Shown: positions 53,863 through 62,916 of the stretch, one piece after another
How positions within the stretch are numbered: the stretch's first letter is position 1
Layout of the letters: the number at the start of each line of letters is the position of its first letter
Source: CAINVV01 sp038323575
Lineage (GTDB): Bacteria > Bacteroidota > Bacteroidia > Bacteroidales > Prolixibacteraceae
NCBI GenBank assembly: GCA_038323575.1
Contig: JBBQHB010000007.1
Span: 1-64,000, forward strand
Length of the DNA stretch: 64,000 nt
Reading direction: 5' to 3'
Notes under the pieces: generated by a model
Told to the model about the DNA's origin: nothing
What the model saw: the letters and a program-made list of their open reading frames with translations, nothing else
Database searches by the model: none
Program-made: the position numbers and the translations under genes

Positions 53863-54933
53863 CTATTGTTCTGATTCGAAATCTTTCATCGTTTGTACCA
53901 GGGCGGCAACACTTTCAATCGGCATGGCGTTGTAGATGGATGCCCTGAAGCCGCCGACACTGCGGTGGCCTTCGATACCAACGATGTTATTCTCCTTGGC
54001 TGCTGCCTGGAAATCTTTCTCCAGTTGCTCATTGCCCGGGGTCATCACGAAAGTGACATTCATCCGCGAGCGGTCTGCCGGTTCCGGAACAGTGCACTGA
54101 AACAGTGAATTACGGTCAATCTCGTCATATAACAATTTGGCTTTGGCAATATTCTTAGCCTCCATCGCTTTGATACCGCCGTTATCTTTCAGCCATACCA
54201 GGGTCTGCAGCGCTGCAAATACAGACAAACACGGAGGTGTATTGAACATAGACTCTTTCTCGATATGGGTCTGGTAGTTGATCATGGTAGGAATGGAACG
54301 GCCGTTTTTGCCCAGCACATCCTTGCGGACAATCACCAGGGTCACACCAGCCGGAGCCAGATTTTTCTGTGCACCGGCATAAATCACGGCATACTTGGAG
54401 ATATCAACCGGACGGCTGAAGATATCAGAGGACATATCAGCTACCAACGGCACCGGAGAATCCATGTCATAGAGCATCTCAGTCCCGAAAATGGTATTGT
54501 TGGTCGTAATGTGGAGATAATCCAGATCTGAAGCAATATCAAACCCTTTCGGGATGTAGTTGTAATTTTTGTCTTTGGAGGAGGCAACTTCTACAACTTC
54601 GCCAAAGAATTTGCCCTCTTTGATGGCGGCAGTTGCCCAAACACCGGTATTCATGTAACCTGCCTTGGTTTTCATCAGGTTGTAAGGTGCCATATAGAAC
54701 TGGGTGCTTGCGCCACCCTGTAAAAAGAGCACTTCGTAACCTTCCGGTACTTCCATTAACTCCTTTACCAGTGCGATGGCCTGGTCCATGACGGCGACAA
54801 ACTCTTTGCTGCGGTGGGATACTTCCATCACAGATAAAGTTGTTCCTGCAAAGTTGACAACGGCTTCTGCCGTTTTTTGAATCGTGTACTCGGGAAGTAT
54901 TGACGGTCCCGCGTAAAAATTATGCTTCTTCAT
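53863..54933 (-). CDS. serC: Phosphoserine aminotransferase
   Basis: SerC converts 3-phosphohydroxypyruvate to phosphoserine with glutamate and PLP. At 356 residues it has the family length, with HNFYAGPSILPE at the start, VLFLQGGASTQF, and the PLP lysine in GAQKNLAPAG. It forms a two-gene operon with the DUF1015 gene, whereas serA is 27 kb away in this window. Confidence 0.97.
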   Translation of the reverse strand: MKKHNFYAGPSILPEYTIQKTAEAVVNFAGTTLSVMEVSHRSKEFVAVMDQAIALVKELMEVPEGYEVLFLQGGASTQFYMAPYNLMKTKAGYMNTGVWATAAIKEGKFFGEVVEVASSKDKNYNYIPKGFDIASDLDYLHITTNNTIFGTEMLYDMDSPVPLVADMSSDIFSRPVDISKYAVIYAGAQKNLAPAGVTLVIVRKDVLGKNGRSIPTMINYQTHIEKESMFNTPPCLSVFAALQTLVWLKDNGGIKAMEAKNIAKAKLLYDEIDRNSLFQCTVPEPADRSRMNVTFVMTPGNEQLEKDFQAAAKENNIVGIEGHRSVGGFRASIYNAMPIESVAALVQTMKDFESEQ

Positions 54934-55141
54934 TCGGATCAGTTTTAATTGTTTTGACTGGTTGGCCGGATGTAACCGGACAGGTTTAAAATATTTATTC
55001 TATTAGATATTTAACTACTTAAATTTAATGCACTTACATTAGGTTCATGGCTTGTAAAATTAACACATTAATCCACGGAACATGATAAATATCAGTTAAT
55101 TTTAAGTTAAGTCTGACCAAAACCTGAGATATGGAAACAAT

Positions 55142-56224
55142 CTAAATAAACGGCATTTTTACCACCTTGGCTTTGAGCAATTTTCCGCGGACTTCCAGAT
55201 AAATCTCACTGCCTGGTTTGGACAGTTCAGTCGGAACATAGCCCATGCCAATCCCCTTCTCCAGAACCGGAGACTGGGTACCGGAAGTAACCCGGCCGAT
55301 TGTCTTCCCTGCTGCATCAGTGATGAGATAATCGTGACGAGGTATTCCCCTGTCAATCATCACAAATCCGCACAAACGGTTGGCAGTCCCCTGCTTTTTC
55401 TGTTGCAGCAGTAACTCTTTGTCAATAAACTGTTTGTGGTCATTGAATTTGGTAATCCAGCCCAATCCTGCTTCAATAGGAGAGGTAGTATCGTTAATGT
55501 CGTTTCCGTAGAGGCAAAATCCCATTTCGAGGCGCAGCGTATCCCGCGCAGCGAGTCCGACAGGTTTGATTCCCTGGCCTTTACCTGCCTCAAAAATTGC
55601 ATGCCACATCTTTTCTGCATGTTGATTGCGGAAATAAAGTTCAAAACCTCCCGCACCGGTATATCCTGTTGCAGAGATAATCACTTCTTTTACTCCTGCC
55701 ATTTCACCTACAATAAAAGTGTAGTATTTTATGGATGAAAGATCTGCTGAAGTAAGCTTCTGAAGTACTTCCAAAGCTTTTGGACCCTGAACCGCAAGCT
55801 GGCAGATGCTGTCGGAAACATTATCAAGCGTTGCGCCCGAATCGTTCTGTGAGACCAGCCAGTTCCAGTCTTTCTCAACATTTGCCGCGTTGACCACCAG
55901 CAGGTACTTTTCCGGAGAAAAAAAGTAGACCAGCAAATCATCCACAATTCCTCCTTTTCCGTTCGGGAAGCAGGAATATTGGGCCTGCCCCGGTTGAAGA
56001 ACTGCAACATCGTTGGAAGTGACTTTTTGCAGGAAAGCAAGGGAAGAAGGGCCTTTAACCCAAATTTCGCCCATATGCGACACATCGAAAACACCAACAC
56101 CATTTCGAACTGTAATATGTTCATCTTTGATTCCAGTATATTCAATGGGCATATCAAAACCGGCAAATTCGGCCATTTTCGCCTTGTAACTCAGATGGAT
56201 TCCATGAAAATTGGTTGATTTCAT
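55142..56224 (-). CDS. gcvT: Aminomethyltransferase (glycine cleavage T protein)
   Basis: GcvT transfers the methylene group from the H-protein-bound intermediate to tetrahydrofolate in glycine cleavage. The 360-residue protein has the N-terminal AGFDMPIEY and FDVSHMGEI segments, the SATGYTGAGGFELYF motif and a C-terminal barrel domain (GMGYVP near the end). The other gcv genes are not adjacent. A TAnnTTTG match (minus strand, 56247-56254) precedes it. Confidence 0.96.
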   Translation of the reverse strand: MKSTNFHGIHLSYKAKMAEFAGFDMPIEYTGIKDEHITVRNGVGVFDVSHMGEIWVKGPSSLAFLQKVTSNDVAVLQPGQAQYSCFPNGKGGIVDDLLVYFFSPEKYLLVVNAANVEKDWNWLVSQNDSGATLDNVSDSICQLAVQGPKALEVLQKLTSADLSSIKYYTFIVGEMAGVKEVIISATGYTGAGGFELYFRNQHAEKMWHAIFEAGKGQGIKPVGLAARDTLRLEMGFCLYGNDINDTTSPIEAGLGWITKFNDHKQFIDKELLLQQKKQGTANRLCGFVMIDRGIPRHDYLITDAAGKTIGRVTSGTQSPVLEKGIGMGYVPTELSKPGSEIYLEVRGKLLKAKVVKMPFI

Positions 56225-56246
56225 TTTAGCTTTTTTAACTTACAGC

Positions 56247-56254
56247 CAAAATTA
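56247..56254 (-). promoter_or_regulatory. Candidate -7 element of gcvT
   Basis: The minus-strand octamer TAATTTTG matches TAnnTTTG, 22 bp ahead of the gcvT start codon. Confidence 0.35.
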
Positions 56255-56310
56255 AGAATAAATAAAAGAGAAGCACCTAACAAAACTCATATCAGATCGA
56301 AATATATCCC

Positions 56311-56318
56311 TATTTTTG
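56311..56318 (+). promoter_or_regulatory. Candidate -7 element of the Hpt gene
   Basis: TATTTTTG matches TAnnTTTG, 43 bp before the Hpt start codon. Confidence 0.35.
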
Positions 56319-56361
56319 TTTCAGTATTTTAAAATTTTTCCTGAGTAAATCCGGTTGCAAA

Positions 56362-56706
56362 ATGGCTCACGCAAATTTAGATTACCTACGGTCAATTTCT
56401 GAAGATGATAAAGAATTCCTCCGCGATATGATCAATTTGTTTGCATCGCAGGTCCCCCTTTTTGTTCAGAATATGAAAAAACATTATGATTCCGGGAATT
56501 ATCTGGCTCTCGGGGCCGAAGCCCACAAAGCCAAATCCTCCGTAATGATGATGGGTATGAAAGAATTGGCAAGCGAATTGAGAATATTTCAGATCAAAAC
56601 TGAGGAAGGAATGGATATTGAAAGCTATCCTATACACATCAGCCATTTTGAAACAAATTGTATGGCCGCAGTGGAAGAGCTTCTTTTACAATTGCCTGGT
56701 CTGTAA
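56362..56706 (+). CDS. Histidine phosphotransfer (Hpt) domain protein
   Basis: This 114-residue all-helical protein is a stand-alone Hpt domain that accepts a phosphoryl group at H55 (EAHKAKSSVMMMG, the usual AHxLKGSS motif in altered form). It would shuttle phosphate between a hybrid kinase and a response regulator. No kinase is adjacent; the REC-like domain of the PEP-synthase-type protein at 57735-60734 is a nearby candidate partner. Confidence 0.85.
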   Translation: MAHANLDYLRSISEDDKEFLRDMINLFASQVPLFVQNMKKHYDSGNYLALGAEAHKAKSSVMMMGMKELASELRIFQIKTEEGMDIESYPIHISHFETNCMAAVEELLLQLPGL

Positions 56707-56739
56707 TCTAAACCATCTAAATTATCCGGGAAAAGCAAC

Positions 56740-57738
56740 TCATTGATGCTTCATTCCCAACACCTCTTCGGCAAAAGCATAAGTTGCTTCTCTGACTTCC
56801 GGTACAGCTCCGGATGTTAAATCGCAGGCTATTACGTGGCCTCCTGCGCTGGCAAAAGCCATCTTGCGCCTGTTTTTTTCCGGAGTACCCAATTCATCCG
56901 CCATTTTAATTGCAGCTTTAACCTCTACAGTCTGGTCCTGGTGTTGCTCATCCTTGTAATAGTAGCCTACAAAAACCGGACATTTCACCTTTTCAAAAGT
57001 CTCTTTTTTCATGGTTGCATCCAGAAGTTGCTGCAAATAGACGATCGCCTCAACACGGTATTTGCAATTCCAGAATTTGCAGATTTCCCCGTTAGTGTCA
57101 TCATCTGTTACCCTGAAATTGCCCCCGTAGTTCATTCTGGCCATCTGTAATCCCCAGGGACCCGAAAGCATTGCCGCGGTTTTCTGTTTGATCTGAACAT
57201 TCGGGGAGTAGAGAATCATCCCGTAAATCATTTCCGGAAAGTCAGCTGCCAATTGCAGCGCAAGTGTACAACCGGTAGAACAGCCCATGACGATGATCTT
57301 TTGCCCTAACTGATGTGAAATAACCAAAGCTTCTTTTGCCGATTCATAAAGCAGTTCAGGAGTCATGTCCATCAATGGATTTTCGGTAATTACACCATGT
57401 GAAGCCAGGCGCGCCAGAAAAGCATTACAACCAAAGTATCGTGCGAAATCTTCATTTACCGGGTAGCCTTCCCTGCGACTGGCAGAAAACCCATGCAGGT
57501 ACAAAAGCACATATTCTGTAGGTTGTTTGGACGAATCGTTGGCCCATAAAATTTTAGCTTCACATCCGGGTTTTATTATCAATCCGGGTTTACTTTCCAT
57601 GGAGGCTACATAATTCTCAACACTACCTTCAATTTTCGGCAGATTACTGTTCAGAACGGGTTTGAGGCTGGTGGGGCCCGCAAAGTAAATTACAACCAAT
57701 AAGATGAGAGAGATCAGGACTATTCTTAGTGCTTTCAT
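56740..57738 (-). CDS. Alpha/beta hydrolase, membrane-anchored
   Basis: The 332-residue protein has an N-terminal helix (about 5-20), so it is probably membrane-bound or exported. It then has an alpha/beta hydrolase fold: LLYLHGFSASRR (oxyanion loop), nucleophile Ser in MGCSTGCTLA, and a late His in ASAGGHVIACDL. The substrate is unknown. Its ATG overlaps the TGA of the preceding gene (ATGA), indicating coupled translation with the PEP-synthase-type protein. Confidence 0.85.
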   Translation of the reverse strand: MKALRIVLISLILLVVIYFAGPTSLKPVLNSNLPKIEGSVENYVASMESKPGLIIKPGCEAKILWANDSSKQPTEYVLLYLHGFSASRREGYPVNEDFARYFGCNAFLARLASHGVITENPLMDMTPELLYESAKEALVISHQLGQKIIVMGCSTGCTLALQLAADFPEMIYGMILYSPNVQIKQKTAAMLSGPWGLQMARMNYGGNFRVTDDDTNGEICKFWNCKYRVEAIVYLQQLLDATMKKETFEKVKCPVFVGYYYKDEQHQDQTVEVKAAIKMADELGTPEKNRRKMAFASAGGHVIACDLTSGAVPEVREATYAFAEEVLGMKHQ

Positions 57739-60734
57739 ATTTTATTTTCTTTCATTCTGATTACAGCAGTTCTTTTCCGACCATCCATCAGCACTTCGAG
57801 TGCATGTTCGAAACGCACCCATTTGATAAATTTCCCTTCCCGAATAAGTTCCTGTGAAGAAAGCTTCCCCAGGTTCACAAATTCCTTTCCATCTATCAGC
57901 GGCACTGAGAAATAGCCAACATTCATCGATGTCACATTGTGAAAAAAGTGAGAACCGAGTGAGGCATCCAGCGGGAAATCAGGCAATCCGATTTCAACAA
58001 TCACCTTGGCGTTGTTGATATGAGCCCATCTTACCGGGATACCGGTAAATTCGTCCCTGGTACCCCATCTGCCGGGACCGATCAGTACATACTTCCGGTC
58101 TTCGTCACAAAGAATTTTATTAAACTCCTTTATCTCCTCGGCAATCTCTTTTGTCCGGGTCCTGTCAAACTGCTTGGTATCTACGTAAATAACATCGTGA
58201 ATCCCTTTGATTCTCCCGTTGCCCATTCCTTTTTGAGAGAGGAGTATCAGGTTTTCCCTGTCAAGCTCATTAAGGTTAATTTCGATGTCATCTTCCCTGC
58301 GGATGAGCGGTTTGAGCTGAAGCAGGTAAAAGGTAGGCCAACCATTATCTCCTTTGTTGAGGTCGATGGAATATTCCATCTCAACCGGCGAACCCATCGC
58401 CTGCTGAAAAAGTTTCATCATCACCAGCAGCGCATCAGCCATTGGAACCTGGTTGTATTTCAAAAGGTTGGCAAAATCAACGACCCGGGGGCCTTTCATA
58501 CCTATTCCAGGCATAATGACTTCATTTTCCATATCGTAAGTTGAGACACATTGATCAATCACGCCATCCTTTTCAGCAGCAGAAACCGGATATTTCCGGA
58601 TGGCAGCCAATTCTCCCTCATGGGCCATATCAAATTCACTGTGGGTCAAATCGATGGCATAGAATTCACGTTGGGTATCCCTTACCTGGTCTGAGATGGC
58701 ACCAATATTCAGGGCAGGATATTTCGGACAGAAACGATAGGCTTTTTCACCGCCCGATACGGCCTGGCCCAATCCCATCGCCGCTACAGCGAATCCGTCT
58801 TCCGGATGCATGTATGAGTGCGGATAATAGTTGTAGGATTGTGCAATCCCGCTGATGTCAACATAAAACTTGCCGTTATGCTCTTTCCCTACGACGGGCT
58901 GAATAATGACGGCCATCTTCTCCTCTTCTATTTTGTAGTTGATGGCCTGGAAATAAGACCTTGCATCATTACTGAATACAGAGGCATATATCAGCTTGAT
59001 CGCATTGCACAACTGGTCAAACCGGACTTCAGGATCAGGGTGATTGTTGGGAATCAGGTAAGTATCATAAACACCGGAAAAGGGATGCAGTAGAGAGTCC
59101 TCAAACAAACCGGAGGAGCGGATGGCCAAAGGCGCCGGTTCGTGCTGAACATACTGCATCAGTTTATCTTTCAGGGAAATACTGAGATTTCCTGCAAGAA
59201 ATGCAGTTTTGATCTTCTCCTGATCGGTGGAATGAAACGCCAGGCCAAACAGGTCGTTCGATTCCAGAAATTTATCAAACTCGATGGCTCCAATAATGGA
59301 GGTTGCCGGCATCCTGATGTTGATTCCTTTCAGGATGGTCTTCATGTCGATGTTCTCCAACAGGTTGCTCATGAAAGCCAAGCCCCTGCCTTTCCCGCCC
59401 AGCGAACCCAATCCCATCCGAACGATGTAGCGGTTACCTGCGATCAGGGTTGAATCAAAATTGATGATCCTTCCCCTGTTTTTCTTCTCTCGAACGTCGG
59501 TAAATACGGAAAGGCAAAAATCGCGGAGCTTCTCTGTATTTTCGAAATCTTCAGCTTTGTAGGGAATCAGCCGCTCCGCCATGTTAATTTCACCACGGGC
59601 CATCAGCCATGTGGAGAAACCATTATTCCGCGCATGGTACAACAAAGATTCCATCGGAATTTTGGCAACCAGTTCTTCAAATTCATGCAGGTTTCTTGCA
59701 CAGGCAATCTTTTTGCCATTTTTATCCTTGAAAATGAAATCACCAAACCCAAGCTTGATGTTGATAAACTGATGAATATCATGGGCAAGTGTATCGGAAT
59801 TTTTTGTTATAAATTCTGCTCCGATTGCCTCTGCCCTCTTGGCATTTTCAATATCATGCGACTGCAAAAGCAGCGGAATAGGGTATTTGAGACATTGGCG
59901 CGTATAATTCAACAGGTCAATCCCTGCATCTTCATTGTTTATTCCCTCTTTCGGGAATTTCACATCCGAGATTACGCAGAGAAGGTAATCCTTGTAATCG
60001 TTGATAATTTGTACAGCCTCTTCGTAAGTACTCACCAACAGCACCTTGGGACGGGCCCGGTACTTAAATATCTTGTGCAGTTCATCCGTCGAATCATCTG
60101 AAACCAGCGACTGTGTCTGCGTGAGAACACTTGAAAAAAGCAAAGGCAAATAGCGGGAATAATATTTGACAGAATCTTCCACCAGCAATACGATCCGAAC
60201 GCTGCCCAATTCGGTATCCCTGAACACATTGCGCTTGTCCTCAATGTATTTGATCATGGCCAGAAAAACGTTAGAGTTGCCGTTCCACACGAAGACCCTG
60301 TCGATGGCCGGGACAGGCGCAGCTGAACGTTTGAAATAGCCAACATCGTTGTTGTTGTTCACCAGCAGCAGAATGGGTATGCGCGGCTTGTGGAGGTGCG
60401 CAATTTCTGCCACATTGATCGGCATCACTTTGTCGACGCCTGCCATGATAATTATCAAATCAAAATGGCGGTGGTTAATGGTCGGAACTACATCTTCCGG
60501 TGTATTTACGCTGGTAAACCGCGGGGCTGCATAGAGGTTGAGCTGCAGGTATTCTCCAAATATCTTGTCCGAAAATTGTCCTTCCCTTTCAATGGAATAG
60601 GCGTCGTAAAGGGTCGCAAAGAGCAGTACCTCCTTGACCTTGTTGGGCATCAGCTCCTGAAATATATCACGGTCTGTTTTCCGTCTTTTAAACAGGTTCG
60701 AAATCGAAATCTGGTCTAGTTTCTCTTTTTCCAT
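57735..60734 (-). CDS. REC-like plus PEP-synthase ATP-grasp protein lacking swivel domain
   Basis: The 999-residue protein has an N-terminal region (about 30-180) without a clear family, then a receiver-like domain (about 180-330; VRIVLLVEDSVKYYSRYL, VISDVKFP). An ATP-grasp PEP/pyruvate-dikinase N-terminal domain follows (about 430-870; GSLGGKGRGLAF, LAIRSSGLFEDS, AAMGLGQAVSGGEKA). The central phospho-histidine swivel and PEP-binding domains of true PEP synthases are missing. It is therefore probably a kinase-like or regulatory enzyme rather than a full PEP synthase. It is the first gene of a coupled pair with the hydrolase. Confidence 0.75.
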   Translation of the reverse strand: MEKEKLDQISISNLFKRRKTDRDIFQELMPNKVKEVLLFATLYDAYSIEREGQFSDKIFGEYLQLNLYAAPRFTSVNTPEDVVPTINHRHFDLIIIMAGVDKVMPINVAEIAHLHKPRIPILLLVNNNNDVGYFKRSAAPVPAIDRVFVWNGNSNVFLAMIKYIEDKRNVFRDTELGSVRIVLLVEDSVKYYSRYLPLLFSSVLTQTQSLVSDDSTDELHKIFKYRARPKVLLVSTYEEAVQIINDYKDYLLCVISDVKFPKEGINNEDAGIDLLNYTRQCLKYPIPLLLQSHDIENAKRAEAIGAEFITKNSDTLAHDIHQFINIKLGFGDFIFKDKNGKKIACARNLHEFEELVAKIPMESLLYHARNNGFSTWLMARGEINMAERLIPYKAEDFENTEKLRDFCLSVFTDVREKKNRGRIINFDSTLIAGNRYIVRMGLGSLGGKGRGLAFMSNLLENIDMKTILKGINIRMPATSIIGAIEFDKFLESNDLFGLAFHSTDQEKIKTAFLAGNLSISLKDKLMQYVQHEPAPLAIRSSGLFEDSLLHPFSGVYDTYLIPNNHPDPEVRFDQLCNAIKLIYASVFSNDARSYFQAINYKIEEEKMAVIIQPVVGKEHNGKFYVDISGIAQSYNYYPHSYMHPEDGFAVAAMGLGQAVSGGEKAYRFCPKYPALNIGAISDQVRDTQREFYAIDLTHSEFDMAHEGELAAIRKYPVSAAEKDGVIDQCVSTYDMENEVIMPGIGMKGPRVVDFANLLKYNQVPMADALLVMMKLFQQAMGSPVEMEYSIDLNKGDNGWPTFYLLQLKPLIRREDDIEINLNELDRENLILLSQKGMGNGRIKGIHDVIYVDTKQFDRTRTKEIAEEIKEFNKILCDEDRKYVLIGPGRWGTRDEFTGIPVRWAHINNAKVIVEIGLPDFPLDASLGSHFFHNVTSMNVGYFSVPLIDGKEFVNLGKLSSQELIREGKFIKWVRFEHALEVLMDGRKRTAVIRMKENKI

Positions 60735-60821
60735 GGCACTTCAATTGAGCCTGAAAGTTAGTGCTTTTCACTTATAATGAAAACATGAAATCCGACAGTG
60801 CCGTCTTGTATTTGAGAATTC

Positions 60822-61154
60822 CTATTTTTCATGGGAAGAGGTGTTTCCTCTTTTAATGATTTCCAGAAGCTTTTGGGGGTCTTGCCGATTGTCCCAAAAT
60901 GCTGTGATAATTAACTTATCTGTTGTCAGTCGGTAATAAATGCTGAAATGACCGAGTGCTGATTCTCTTGTGCCCGGATAAGTGGTTGATTTAAATGATT
61001 CAGGATTAGTCAGGATGATTTGCACCTGATCGGCTGTTAAACTGATTATTTTTTCGGCATAACGGCTTGAACCATTGCGCTTGGTCCAATATTCCAAAAC
61101 TTCTCTTCTTTGTCTGGCTGCTGTTTCAGTCCAAACTACTGCTCGCTTAACCAT
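60822..61154 (-). CDS. RelE/ParE-family toxin
   Basis: The 110-residue protein has the layout of RelE/ParE toxins: the VVWTETAARQRREVLEYW N-terminal helix and the C-terminal strands LGHFSIYYRLTTDKLIITAFWDNRQDP-type, with basic residues for target binding. Such toxins cleave mRNA at the ribosome or poison gyrase; which one cannot be told. It overlaps the antitoxin gene by 19 bp. Confidence 0.85.
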   Translation of the reverse strand: MVKRAVVWTETAARQRREVLEYWTKRNGSSRYAEKIISLTADQVQIILTNPESFKSTTYPGTRESALGHFSIYYRLTTDKLIITAFWDNRQDPQKLLEIIKRGNTSSHEK

Positions 61155-61378
61155 TGCAGATCGTCTTTGTCTAGTTGGCTTTGAGTGATTAACTTCCCGT
61201 TTTTGATGTCCTGGTCGCTGAGTTGGAGCATCAAAATCTGCTCTTCAGTTAATTTCACTGTATCCTGGCTCACCGAACTCGAATTAACCAATTGATAAAG
61301 CGCCGATAAATAATCATTATTATTGATTGTCAACAGCTTGTCGATGATACTATTTCTTAAGATGTCAGTTGTACTCAT
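61136..61378 (-). CDS. Antitoxin of the RelE/ParE pair
   Basis: The ATG at 61378 gives 80 residues of mostly helical, acidic and polar sequence, lying upstream of and overlapping the toxin gene, as expected of its cognate antitoxin. The longer frame adds only ten residues. No DNA-binding motif is recognised; the C-terminal ~40 residues (KLTEEQILMLQLSDQDI) probably wrap the toxin. The identification rests on gene order. Confidence 0.65.
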   Translation of the reverse strand: MSTTDILRNSIIDKLLTINNNDYLSALYQLVNSSSVSQDTVKLTEEQILMLQLSDQDIKNGKLITQSQLDKDDLQWLSEQ

Positions 61379-61446
61379 GGTCAAAAGTTTTATCAAATAT
61401 GGCAATATAAATATATTTATTCAAGTTTTTTTACTTGTCCAAATTT

Positions 61447-62718
61447 TCAGATTGCACTAAGCAAATACTTTTCAGCTTCCAAATTCCATAAGCCTTTGTG
61501 TTTTTTGCAAAGGCGGTCAAGTTCTGCAAACAGCGGATCAGTTTTCCCTTTTCCCGCAAAATCGGATATCTGCGTAAGCGGCATCTCAATGTGGTTGTAG
61601 ATCAACTTTTTCCCCCCGGGAATCTCTGGCAAATGCAGCGTTGCATCAATTACGGCATTCAATCCGCCGATGTGTGTAACCAATCCGGCAGGATCCAGTC
61701 CGTCAGACATCAGTTTGATCGCCTCCTTCATGTCATCCGTATTTCCTCCGCTCGTGCCAACCAAATGGGTATAGGCATAATGAACGTTGTAGAAATTAAT
61801 TTTTGCGCTGAAATCAGGATTGGAAGGTCCGGCAAAGAAATTCAGACAGCCGTCAAAAGCAAGTAAGGCGTCAGCCTGTTCAACAACCGGTGATACAGGT
61901 GCAAAAACGAACACATCATCGTATCCGGCTTCCCCTGTCAGGGATTTCAGTTCTTTAACGGGATCTGAAAATCCGGCAGTATTGAAGTAACGGAGGTCGA
62001 TTCCGCGTGATGCGGCAAATTCGACGGTATAGAGTGATGCTGCCCTGTCGAGCCGTGATTGCTCAATATCGGTAACCACCAACAAAGCAGGCCTCCGGTC
62101 ATCGCGGTTCAGTACATAATTTATGGCAGCCAGCCCCATCGGACCCACCCCTGCCAGTATGGCCATTTTCCCGCCGGCAACAATCTCCATGTTGTGGATG
62201 TAAGAACCCGGTGTGATGTGGTAATTGGCATGCATGGCTCCGATTACGCAGGAAAGCGGTTCGGCCAGCGAAGCCGGGTAAAAGCCGTCGCCTGAAAACG
62301 GCAACAGGGCCCCCAACTCCATAACCTCGTTCGGAATGATAACATAAGTGGCATCTCCCCCGATATATTGATAGGAATAACCCGGTGCGCTCAACACCCC
62401 GACCGGACCATCGGCGTAATTCAAAGCAGGCTGGATCGAAAACTTGTCTCCCTTATTAAATTGACCTTTCCATTTGGAACCAATCTCAATCAGCTCACCG
62501 GCAAATTCATGTCCGATGATGACAGGATTTACTGCTGCATCATTCGGAATGCGCTTGTGATCCGTTCCCTGCGAGGCCGCTTTGTAAGACGACATACACA
62601 AGGAGTCGCATACAACTTTGGCCAATATTTCGTTTTCTTTGATCTTCGGAAGTTCAAACTCCTCCAAGCGGAGATCTTTCTTTCCGTATAGTCGAACTGC
62701 TTTTGTTTTCATAGTCAT
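61447..62718 (-). CDS. Zinc-type alcohol dehydrogenase, polyol-phosphate family
   Basis: The 423-residue medium-chain dehydrogenase has the GHE of the GroES-like domain (VIIGHEFAGELIEIG), early Cys (VVCDSLCMSSYKAA) and a GVGPMG Rossmann motif. It resembles L-sorbose-1-phosphate reductase-type enzymes, which interconvert sugar phosphates with NAD(P)H, and its downstream position to an SDR gene supports a polyol pathway. Substrate is not certain. Confidence 0.75.
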   Translation of the reverse strand: MTMKTKAVRLYGKKDLRLEEFELPKIKENEILAKVVCDSLCMSSYKAASQGTDHKRIPNDAAVNPVIIGHEFAGELIEIGSKWKGQFNKGDKFSIQPALNYADGPVGVLSAPGYSYQYIGGDATYVIIPNEVMELGALLPFSGDGFYPASLAEPLSCVIGAMHANYHITPGSYIHNMEIVAGGKMAILAGVGPMGLAAINYVLNRDDRRPALLVVTDIEQSRLDRAASLYTVEFAASRGIDLRYFNTAGFSDPVKELKSLTGEAGYDDVFVFAPVSPVVEQADALLAFDGCLNFFAGPSNPDFSAKINFYNVHYAYTHLVGTSGGNTDDMKEAIKLMSDGLDPAGLVTHIGGLNAVIDATLHLPEIPGGKKLIYNHIEMPLTQISDFAGKGKTDPLFAELDRLCKKHKGLWNLEAEKYLLSAI

Positions 62719-62856
62719 TCTTTTAATAACTTACACAGAGGAATCCCAAGAGAAGCACAGAGTTACATAGATAATATTGTTTGAAAAATTTCGGGTTTGA
62801 GATGTTTTTCAAGTTCTAAATATTAAATTGTACATCAACTTCTTCATTTCAAGCAG

Positions 62857-62895
62857 TCGCCCCCTCTCCCCGTCTCCAAGTCTCCCCCTCTTTTC
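62857..62895 (+). repeat. C-rich low-complexity stretch
   Basis: A run of ccctctcccc, cgtctcc and tctccccctc units lies between the two dehydrogenase genes. Read on the other strand it resembles the gacgggga-type units at 52131-52203. Confidence 0.6.
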
Positions 62896-62916
62896 TTTGT
62901 GAAATATTTTAACACA

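Noticed and set aside
57735..60734. Full PEP synthase
   Set aside because: The phospho-histidine swivel and PEP-binding domains expected after the ATP-grasp domain are missing.
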